DNA of 64,000 bases from the NCBI GenBank assembly GCA_034420695.1, contig DAOULB010000040.1, positions 62,001-126,000 of the forward strand, in the 5' to 3' direction. The notes below the pieces were generated by a model. The model saw nothing but the letters and a program-made list of their open reading frames with translations. It searched no databases and was not told where the DNA came from. This DNA comes from Io17-Chloro-G2 sp034420695. Its GTDB lineage: Bacteria > Chloroflexota > Dehalococcoidia > Lucifugimonadales > UBA3495. Position numbers and translations under genes: made by a program. Of this stretch, positions 7,290 to 14,222 are shown one piece after another. Position 1 is the first letter of the stretch, and the number at the start of each line of letters is the position of its first letter.

Positions 7290-7859
7290 ATGGCGGAGAC
7301 GGTTACAGTACGAAACATGCGGCTGGTTAACCCCGGCGGCACCGAACTGGGCTCCAGCGAATTTGAGCTGAACCAGAGGCCGGCCGATCTTAACGGCAAG
7401 ACGCTGGGCCTCCTGGAAAACCACAAGGCCAACTCCGACAAGGTGCTCCACGAGCTGGGGACCCTTTTGAAGGAAAAATACGGCATCAAGGACGTTGTGT
7501 ACCTGAGCAAGCATAACGCTTCTCTGCCCACCAAGCCGGAAACCGTTCAGCAGTTGATGGACAAGGTGGACGTCCTGATAACCGGGGTGGGTGATTGAGG
7601 CTCCTGCAGTTCGTGCAGTGTGCACGACGGAATTGAAATGGAGCGGCTGGGGATTCCCACAGCGTCGATCATCACCCACGTCTTCCTGAATACGGCCAAG
7701 GCCATGACCAGGATGATGGGAGTGCCGGAGTACGAGTTCGTCGTGGCCCAGCACCCGCTGTCCAGCCTGACCGACGAGCAGTGCAAGGACATGGCGTCGA
7801 ACATTGCGCCGGAAGTGGAGCGGATTCTGCTCAGCGGCGCCGCCAAGCAAGCGGTCTAG
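7290..7859 (+). CDS. UGSC-family selenoprotein (in-frame TGA = selenocysteine)
   Basis: The protein is 189 residues when the in-frame TGA at 7596-7598 (codon 103) is read as selenocysteine. It then contains U-G-S-C-S-S-C-S-V-H-D-G, the defining motif of the UGSC family. Sequence on both sides of the TGA is continuous: LMDKVDVLITGVGD before and MERLGIPTASIITHVF after. A perfect hairpin starts 12 bases after the UGA (7611-7627), where bacterial SECIS elements lie. AGGAGGCAGC precedes the ATG. Without Sec the product would be a 102-residue fragment. The UGSC family is a predicted redox selenoprotein family; the substrate is unknown. It sits between the 343-residue partner gene and nuoE. Confidence 0.88.
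7611..7627 (+). promoter_or_regulatory. bSECIS hairpin of the UGSC gene
   Basis: TCGTGCA (7611-7617), loop GTG, TGCACGA (7621-7627): a perfect 7-bp stem whose first base is 13 bases past the UGA codon. That is within the range where the bacterial SECIS element recruits SelB. The Sec-insertion function is inferred. Confidence 0.75.
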
Positions 7860-7925
7860 TCCGGTAAGGGAAAAGCTTCAACTGCGTTAGACGGGGCCGT
7901 CGAGGTCCGAGGGCTGGAGGAAGCC

Positions 7926-8444
7926 TTGACCCCAAATACTCCAGGAGATGGGCTGAAGCATCGCATAACCCAAGCGGTCCAGGGTCAACCCCAGCCTACG
8001 GTCACCATTCTGTCCAGCCTGTTAGCCGTTCAAGACGCCATAGGCTACATTCCTCCGGAAGCAGTGGAGGAGGTGGCGCATTTCAACCGCGCCACCATCA
8101 ACGACGTGTGGGCGGTTGCTTCCTTCTACCCAAATTTTCGGTTCGAACCATTGTGCGACCATGACGTGGAAGTCTGCTGGGGAGCCTCGTGCCACTTGGT
8201 GGGAGCAATGCCCATCATGGAGGCCGTGCTGGACGCTGCGGGGCTGGAGCGGGAGGGAGAAACCCCGGGCCAAGCCCTCTCGGTGCGTTTCAACACCTGT
8301 TTGGGCGCTTGTGCACAAGCCCCGGTGATTTCGGTGGACCATCACTTGGCGGGCCGGATGTCCCCGGCTGCGGCCAGGGAGAGAGTCGCCGCGCTGCTGT
8401 CCTCAACTTCCAAGACTTCACCTTCCACCGGGAACGCATCGTGA
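7926..8444 (+). CDS. nuoE: NADH-quinone oxidoreductase subunit E
   Basis: The 172-residue NuoE (24-kDa) protein has a thioredoxin-like [2Fe-2S] domain. The four ligand cysteines are visible as C-W-G-A-S-C and C-L-G-A-C, and a helical N-terminus carries LLAVQDAIGYIPPEAVEEVA. It belongs to the NADH-oxidising module of complex I or of related NAD-linked dehydrogenases. The start is TTG at 7926, preceded by GGAGG. Its stop overlaps the GTG start of nuoF (GTGA), and nuoG follows, so nuoE-F-G form an operon. The rest of complex I is 33 kb away. Confidence 0.93.
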   Translation: MTPNTPGDGLKHRITQAVQGQPQPTVTILSSLLAVQDAIGYIPPEAVEEVAHFNRATINDVWAVASFYPNFRFEPLCDHDVEVCWGASCHLVGAMPIMEAVLDAAGLEREGETPGQALSVRFNTCLGACAQAPVISVDHHLAGRMSPAAARERVAALLSSTSKTSPSTGNAS

Positions 8445-10195
8445 GTTCCGGTTTCGACAGCCCTGCCTTTGATACTATCTTGGCCGAGGCGGAGCGGCGT
8501 TGGCAAGAGTTGACCGCCGGGGGCCAACCGTGGATCAGGGTGGGGACCGCCCTGTGCGGCGAGGCCGCCGGCTGCGAAGAGGTTATTCAAGCAATAGAGG
8601 CCGCATTGGAGGATCAGGGTCTGGCCGCCGGCGTCAGCAGGGTAGGCTGCTTGGGACTCTGTTTCGCCGAGCCCTTGGTGGACGTGCTGCTGCCTGGCGG
8701 GAAGAGGGTGTTCTACGGGAACGTGACGCCCGAAACTGCCCGGCAGATTGTGGAATCCCACGTAGGCCAAGGCGTCCCGGTCGCCGGGTTGGCCTTGGGG
8801 CAGTTGCGCCAGGCGGGTGGGCCTGAAACTGGCGGCGATCCCAGCCTTGGGGACATTCCCGACTTGGACCGGCACCCGATGCGAGCCCGGGAGGCCAAGA
8901 TCGCGCTGCGCAACGCCGGTAACATCGACCCCGGCGACATCTACCAGTACGTGGCCATGGGAGGCTACGGCGCGCTGCGGAAGGCGCTGACCGAGATGAA
9001 CCGGGAGGAGACGCTGGAGCAGGTGGCGGCGTCGGGCCTCCGTGGCAGGGGCGGAGCGGCGTTTCCCGCAGCAACCAAGTGGCGGTTCTTGGCCGGTTCC
9101 AACGCCCCACTGAAGTATGTCCTGTGCAACTGCGAGGAAGGAGACCCCGGCGCCTTCAACGACAAGGCCATCCTGGAAAGCGACCCTCATACCCTGATAG
9201 AGGGCCTGCTGCTCTGCGGCTACGCCACCGGGGCCCACAGGGGGTACATCTTCATCAGGCACGGCCATGACGGCCCCATCGACAAGACCAGGGAGGCGGT
9301 GCGCCAAGCCTACGAACTGGGAATAATCGGCAAGGACATCTTTGGGTCGGGGTTCGCCTTCGAGGTGGAAGTGGCCCTCACCGGGGACTCCTATGTGGCC
9401 GGCGAAGAGACCGCCCTGATGGAGGCTATCGAGGGAAGCAGGGCCATGCCCCGCTACCGCCCGCCCTTCCCGGCCCAAGCCGGGCTCTTCGGCAAGCCCA
9501 CCAACATAAACAACGTCAAGACCCTTGCTTACGTTCCGGAGATAATCGCCAAGGGCGGCGAGTGGTTCTCCGGCATCGGCCACGAGCAGAGCACCGGCAC
9601 GGCCATCCTCTGCTTGACTGGGGCCCTCAAGTACACCGGCATGGTTGAATTGCCCATGGGAATCAGCCTGAGCGACGTGCTGTATGAAGTTGCCGGCGGA
9701 GTTCCTGGCGGCAAGGAACTGAAACTGGTGCAGACCGGCGGCCCGTTGGGCGGCGTGTTGTCCGGGGAGAACGTGGACCTGCTGCTGGACTTTGAGGTCT
9801 TCCGTAACGCCGGTGCAATCCTGGGGTCTGGCGGAATCATCGCCGCCGACGAAAATACCTGCGTGGTGGACCTGACCAGGTCGCTGATAGCCTTCTGCCA
9901 GTACGAGTCCTGCGGGAAGTGCTTTCCCTGCCGCATGGGAATGAGCCACCTGTTGGAAGTGCTGGAGCGTATCTGCCGCTTGGAGGGGGAGCCGGAAGAC
10001 TTGGTGCTGATGCGCAACGTGGGGGAGAACATGCAGGCCGGTTCTCTGTGCGGGCACGGCCAGCTGGGGTTCAACCCGGTTGCCTCGGCGCTTAGATACT
10101 TCGGACCCGAGTTTGACGCCCACATCATCCAAAAGGATTGCCCCACTGGGGTGTGCCGCACTGCCCGTTTCTCCCCGAGGCAGACCCGCCGGTAG
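8441..10195 (+). CDS. nuoF: NADH-quinone oxidoreductase subunit F (HndC-like, with N-terminal 2Fe-2S domain)
   Basis: The 584-residue protein starts at the GTG at 8441, overlapping the nuoE stop. The first ~110 residues are an extra thioredoxin-like [2Fe-2S] domain (C-G-E-A-A-G-C and C-L-G-L-C). The NADH/FMN core follows (GLRGRGGAAFPAATKW, then CNCEEGDPGAFNDKAILE) and finally the [4Fe-4S] site ESCGKCFPCRMG. The N-terminal domain is typical of HndC, NAD-formate dehydrogenase beta and many anaerobe-type NuoF proteins rather than the short E. coli form. It oxidises NADH and passes electrons to NuoG; it sits at the cytoplasmic tip of the peripheral arm. A soluble NAD(P)-linked complex without the membrane part cannot be excluded. 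Confidence 0.93.
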   Translation: MSSGFDSPAFDTILAEAERRWQELTAGGQPWIRVGTALCGEAAGCEEVIQAIEAALEDQGLAAGVSRVGCLGLCFAEPLVDVLLPGGKRVFYGNVTPETARQIVESHVGQGVPVAGLALGQLRQAGGPETGGDPSLGDIPDLDRHPMRAREAKIALRNAGNIDPGDIYQYVAMGGYGALRKALTEMNREETLEQVAASGLRGRGGAAFPAATKWRFLAGSNAPLKYVLCNCEEGDPGAFNDKAILESDPHTLIEGLLLCGYATGAHRGYIFIRHGHDGPIDKTREAVRQAYELGIIGKDIFGSGFAFEVEVALTGDSYVAGEETALMEAIEGSRAMPRYRPPFPAQAGLFGKPTNINNVKTLAYVPEIIAKGGEWFSGIGHEQSTGTAILCLTGALKYTGMVELPMGISLSDVLYEVAGGVPGGKELKLVQTGGPLGGVLSGENVDLLLDFEVFRNAGAILGSGGIIAADENTCVVDLTRSLIAFCQYESCGKCFPCRMGMSHLLEVLERICRLEGEPEDLVLMRNVGENMQAGSLCGHGQLGFNPVASALRYFGPEFDAHIIQKDCPTGVCRTARFSPRQTRR

Positions 10196-10254
10196 AACGT
10201 CCCCGCCCTCATCGAAAGGGAGAGGGTGATACTTATAAACACGGGTGCCTGAGC

Positions 10255-13068
10255 ATGGCAGACCAGATATCCATCACCATTGACGGCGTGGAAATCCAGA
10301 CCGAGACCGGCAAGATGGTCTTGGAAGCAGCCATAGATGCCGGGTTGTATGTTCCTTATCTTTGCTACCACCCCGGTATGAAGCCCTACGCCGCCTGCCG
10401 CATGTGCGTGGTCAGCGTAGAGGGCGGCCGGGGATTCCCCGCCGCCTGCACCCTGCCGGTGCAGGACGGCATGAAGGTCCACAGCGAAGCCCCCGCCGTC
10501 CAGGAACTGCGAAAGTCGGTCATGGAGATGCTCATCGCCGAGCATCCCGACGGATGCCTTACCTGCCACCGCATCGACCTGTGCGGCCCCAACGACGTAT
10601 GCCTGCGCCACGTATCGGTCAACGACCGGTGCGTCACCTGCCCTAAAAATGAGAGGTGCGAACTCAAGGACACGGTCCGCTACTTGGGCATGACCCTGGA
10701 GTCGCCCTTGGAGTACAAGTACCGGAACATCCCCTTGGAGGTGGGCGACCCCTTCTACGACCGGGACTACAACCTGTGCATCGTCTGCGGCCGGTGCGTG
10801 CGGGCCTGCCAGGAGCTGCGGGGCGACGACGCCATCTGCTTCACTGAGCGGAGCGGCTCTGCCTTGGTGGGCACTTCCTTCGGGACTTCGCTCCTGGAGT
10901 CGGGCTGCGAGTTTTGCGGGGCCTGCATCGACGTCTGCCCGGTGGGGGCGCTGACCGAACGGGACCACAAGTGGGAAAAGCCGGCCAGGGTTGAGCGTAC
11001 CATTTGCCCCCACTGCCCGGTGGGCTGCCAGCTAAACCTTGAAATTGGTCCCAAGGACGATTTCATCAGGGCGGTGCCGGAAATAAACTCGCCCGCCAAC
11101 CGGGGCCAGGCTTGCTTCAGAGGGAAGTTCGGCTTGGAGTTCATCAACGGCTCCGGGGCCCTTGACACCCCCTTGATGCGGCGCAACGGCGTCTTGACCG
11201 AATGCACTTGGGACGAGGCGCTGGACTTGCTGGCCGCCAAGCTTGAAGAGCACAAAGGTCCCGGCTTTGCCCTACTGACCGCTCCCGACAGCACCAATGA
11301 AGAGCACTACCTTGCCCAGAAGTTTGCAAGGACGGTCATGGGCTCCAACAACGTGGACCAGACTTCCAACACCCACCCTGAACTGGTCGAGGCCTTGGCG
11401 TCCATCCTGGGTTACCCGGCGGCGACCAACCCCGTCTGGGACTTGGAGCAGGCGGGTTGCACCCTGGTATTCAACGCCAACGTGACCGAAGAGCATAACG
11501 TCGCCGCAGTGCCCATCAAGAAAGCCGCCCAGAAGGGTGCCAAGCTGCTGGTCATCGATCCCCGGGAAGTGGAGTTGACGCGCTACGCCGACGTCTGGCT
11601 GCGCCCGGCTCCGGGAAGCGAACTGCTGTTGCTAGGCGGCCTGCTGCGTGCAGTGGTGGACCAGGGCCTGCAAGACTCCGACTGGCTGGAAGAGCGCTGT
11701 GAAAGCCCGGCTACCTTGCAGTACGCCCTGAGAAGCTTGGACTTGGACGAGGTAAGCCGCACCACCGCCGTCCCGCAGGAAGAGATAGAGGCTGCCGCCC
11801 GGCTCTTCTGCCAATCCGGCAGCGGCGCAATAGTGTACGGCTTGGACAACATTGACGGGGACCTGCGCCAGGACTGCGTGCGGGCCCTGGCGGACTTGGC
11901 GCTCCTCACTGGAAACCTGGGCAAAGAGGGCAGCGGCCTGTACCCCCTGCGTAGGGGGGCCAACGAACAGGGCGCTTGGGACATGGGGTGCCTGCCCGAC
12001 AGGCTTCCAGGATTCCGGACTTTGGACGACGACGAAGCCCGCCAGGAAACCAGCGCGGCCTGGGGAGTTGAACCGCCGGAAGCCCCGGGGTTGGGAGTTG
12101 CTGACGCCTTGTCCGGGAATGTGGGCCAGGTCCGGGCAGTGCTGTCCATCGGAGAGGGGCCGGCGCCGTGGGACAACCTGGAATTTCTGGCAGTGCACTG
12201 TACCAACTTGGGCAGCTCCGCCGAGCGGGCCGATTTGGTGCTGCCGAGGACTAGCTTCGCTGCCAAGCCGGGGACATTCACCAACATGGAAAGACGCGTG
12301 CAATTGCTCAAGCCCGCTTGGCCCGGCCAAGACCGGGAAGAAGGAGCAAGCGGGCCCCGGTCCGAAGGCCAGTTGTTCGCCCAACTTGCCGCCCGCATGA
12401 GCGCGCCAGGCTTTGATTTTGCTTCGGTCAGCGAGGTGATGGACGAGATAGCCCAGGTCAATCCTCTGTACCGGGGTATCTCCCACGCAAGGCTGGAGAA
12501 GGAAGCCAAGCTGGTGTTGGCTACCAACCCCGAGAACCCCCTGCCCACCCAGGTGCTCTATTCCAGGAAGGAATACCGGGGCATCCAGTGGCCCTGCCAG
12601 GACGAATCGTCGCTCGGAGAGGGAATCTTGTACCGCGACGGTTTTCCCGGAGGCAAGGCAGAGCTGGTGACTCCCGAGTTCCGGGCCGCGCTGCAGCCTG
12701 ATGATGGGAGCGCCTTGTGGCTGGTGCCGGGGCGGGTGCTGTTCCAGAGGGAGCGGGACACCCAAGTGGTCAAGGGCCGCAGCAACCGCATCGAAAGGGA
12801 AGAGTGGGTCGAGTTGAACCCCGGTGACGCGGGGGCGATGTCCATTGAGGAAGGCGACCCAGTGGATGTCGCCGCCGCCGGAGGCCAGATCTCCGGCGTT
12901 GCCCATCTAACGTCATCGGTGCCTTCCGGTGTGGTCTCGGTTACGGGACTGTTTGGCCAGTTGGCGGTGGAGCTTCAAGCCAGCGAAGAGTGGAACCCGG
13001 CGGCGACCCTGGAAGGGCTGAATATAGTCCGGGCGACGGTCTCTAAACGCGTCCCCGCCGCTGTTTAA
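10255..13068 (+). CDS. nuoG: NADH-quinone oxidoreductase subunit G (NuoG / FdhA-like molybdopterin fold)
   Basis: The 937-residue protein starts at the ATG at 10255. Order of domains: a 2Fe-2S ferredoxin domain (CYHPGMKPYAACRMCVVSVE), a His-Cys [4Fe-4S] region with extra cysteines (CLTCHRIDLCGPNDVC), two ferredoxin-like clusters (CIVCGRCVRACQ, CEFCGACIDVCPVG), an N7-type cluster (CPHCPVGCQ...C) and a molybdopterin-oxidoreductase fold. Formate dehydrogenases have Sec or Cys at the metal-binding position after N-N-V-D; here the segment reads NNVDQTSNTHPELVEAL with neither. I therefore read it as an electron-wiring NuoG and not as an active formate dehydrogenase. It follows nuoF, and a probable terminator lies downstream at 13134-13172. 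Confidence 0.88.
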   Translation: MADQISITIDGVEIQTETGKMVLEAAIDAGLYVPYLCYHPGMKPYAACRMCVVSVEGGRGFPAACTLPVQDGMKVHSEAPAVQELRKSVMEMLIAEHPDGCLTCHRIDLCGPNDVCLRHVSVNDRCVTCPKNERCELKDTVRYLGMTLESPLEYKYRNIPLEVGDPFYDRDYNLCIVCGRCVRACQELRGDDAICFTERSGSALVGTSFGTSLLESGCEFCGACIDVCPVGALTERDHKWEKPARVERTICPHCPVGCQLNLEIGPKDDFIRAVPEINSPANRGQACFRGKFGLEFINGSGALDTPLMRRNGVLTECTWDEALDLLAAKLEEHKGPGFALLTAPDSTNEEHYLAQKFARTVMGSNNVDQTSNTHPELVEALASILGYPAATNPVWDLEQAGCTLVFNANVTEEHNVAAVPIKKAAQKGAKLLVIDPREVELTRYADVWLRPAPGSELLLLGGLLRAVVDQGLQDSDWLEERCESPATLQYALRSLDLDEVSRTTAVPQEEIEAAARLFCQSGSGAIVYGLDNIDGDLRQDCVRALADLALLTGNLGKEGSGLYPLRRGANEQGAWDMGCLPDRLPGFRTLDDDEARQETSAAWGVEPPEAPGLGVADALSGNVGQVRAVLSIGEGPAPWDNLEFLAVHCTNLGSSAERADLVLPRTSFAAKPGTFTNMERRVQLLKPAWPGQDREEGASGPRSEGQLFAQLAARMSAPGFDFASVSEVMDEIAQVNPLYRGISHARLEKEAKLVLATNPENPLPTQVLYSRKEYRGIQWPCQDESSLGEGILYRDGFPGGKAELVTPEFRAALQPDDGSALWLVPGRVLFQRERDTQVVKGRSNRIEREEWVELNPGDAGAMSIEEGDPVDVAAAGGQISGVAHLTSSVPSGVVSVTGLFGQLAVELQASEEWNPAATLEGLNIVRATVSKRVPAAV

Positions 13069-13133
13069 CGGCACGGCTGCAGCTGCAGGACCTTGCTGGG
13101 TGGTGAGCAAGGGCCGGGCATGTGTCCGGGCCT

Positions 13134-13172
13134 GCCAATTATTTGCTAATTGGCCTCCGATTGACTTTTTTT
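13134..13172 (+). terminator. Probable terminator after nuoEFG
   Basis: A perfect 8-bp stem, GCCAATTA (13134-13141), loop TTTGC, TAATTGGC (13147-13154), is followed 11 bases later by seven T residues. The spacing between stem and T-run is longer than in a canonical intrinsic terminator, so its strength is uncertain. The stretch 13069-13347 otherwise holds no gene. Confidence 0.45.
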
Positions 13173-13193
13173 CAGACTTCCTGCGACCGTCAC

Positions 13194-13205
13194 TGTGGGA
13201 TAATA
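13194..13205 (+). promoter_or_regulatory. Possible extended -10 promoter for the ferredoxin-NADP reductase gene
   Basis: TGG-GATAAT lies in an AT-rich patch about 145 bases before the ATG at 13348, just after the probable terminator. No convincing -35 is seen. Confidence 0.3.
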
Positions 13206-13347
13206 TTATAGTTAGGACAGTATCAAAGACGGTAAAGGAACTCCGCCCTTTGTTTTTCCCAGGCTCAGCCTTGGGGCAAGTTGCGAAGTAAGGCGGGTTC
13301 CACCATCTCCAAGGCAATGAAGGAGAGGGGGAAGGTGGTTCATTAGA

Positions 13348-14073
13348 ATGACAAGCACACTGGTCTTGCCCAAAGCCCGCTTGGTAGAGCGTAGAGACGT
13401 AACCGAAGACCTGATGGTCATCAAGCTGGAACCGGAAGAAGTCGTCTACGACTTCAAACCGGGCCAGTACTGTACGCTGGGCTTGGAGAGCGTGGAAAGG
13501 GCCTATTCAATCGTGTCTGCACCCCATGAACCCGTTTTGGAGATATTCGTGGAACTGGTGCCCGAGGGTGAACTGACTCCCCTGATGTGGAAGATGGACT
13601 TGGGAGACAAGATGTCCCTGCGTCCCCAAGCCAAAGGGGTGTTCACCTTGGACCGGCGCTACCATCACCACTACATGCTGGCGACGGTTACCGGGGTGGC
13701 GCCCTTTATCAGCATGGTGCGCAGCTATGTTCACCGGCAGGAAGAAGGCCACAGGTTTTACGTGATGATGGGGGCAAGCTACGCTGACGAGTTCACCTAC
13801 GATGAAGAGTTGAAGGCGCTGGCTTCGCAGTACCCGGGAACGGTCCATTTTGTCCCCACGGTCAGCCGTCCGGCGGAAGAGCGCAACGCCTTCTGGAAGG
13901 GGGTTGCCGGGCGGGTTAACACCATCGCCAGGGAGTACCTCGAAATTTTCGAACTGCCCCAGGACGACACCATGGTCTACGCCTGCGGCCATCCCGGAAT
14001 GATTGCCGACGCCAAGGCCCAGGTCGTTCCCGAAGGCTGGAAATTCAAAGAAGAGCGCTTCTGGAAGGAGTAA
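13348..14073 (+). CDS. fpr: Ferredoxin/flavodoxin-NADP+ reductase
   Basis: The 241-residue FNR-family flavoprotein has the FAD-binding R-A-Y-S motif at residues 51-54, the nucleotide-binding ATVTGVAPFISMVRSY near 112-127 and the C-terminal YACGHPGM. It transfers electrons between NADPH and ferredoxin or flavodoxin in the cytoplasm. The length and the short C-terminus (ending in RFWKE) fit the bacterial Fpr type. It stands alone between the nuoEFG operon and mutS, with its own possible promoter. It may feed reducing power to Sec- or thiol-dependent enzymes, but nothing in the sequence shows that. Confidence 0.88.
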   Translation: MTSTLVLPKARLVERRDVTEDLMVIKLEPEEVVYDFKPGQYCTLGLESVERAYSIVSAPHEPVLEIFVELVPEGELTPLMWKMDLGDKMSLRPQAKGVFTLDRRYHHHYMLATVTGVAPFISMVRSYVHRQEEGHRFYVMMGASYADEFTYDEELKALASQYPGTVHFVPTVSRPAEERNAFWKGVAGRVNTIAREYLEIFELPQDDTMVYACGHPGMIADAKAQVVPEGWKFKEERFWKE

Positions 14074-14222
14074 CGCCCTGACCGGGCCTGTCCCGGAGAC
14101 AGAAGCGCCTTCCCGGCTCCAAGTACCCGGAGCAGAGTCCCGAATCAGGGGCACCGAACGGTTTCCCGGCGTACCGCGGGAGGCCGGACTTGCTGGCATG
14201 ATCCTTTAGCGGTGGGTGGTAC

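Noticed and set aside
7290..7859. Interpretation of the UGSC gene as a nonsense-mutated pseudogene
   Set aside because: The stop is TGA precisely at the U of UGSC, the downstream frame is intact, and two other genes show the same TGA-plus-hairpin pattern.
8342..10132. A long minus-strand frame opposite nuoF
   Set aside because: Shadow of a conserved gene; no motif and codon use typical of an antisense frame.
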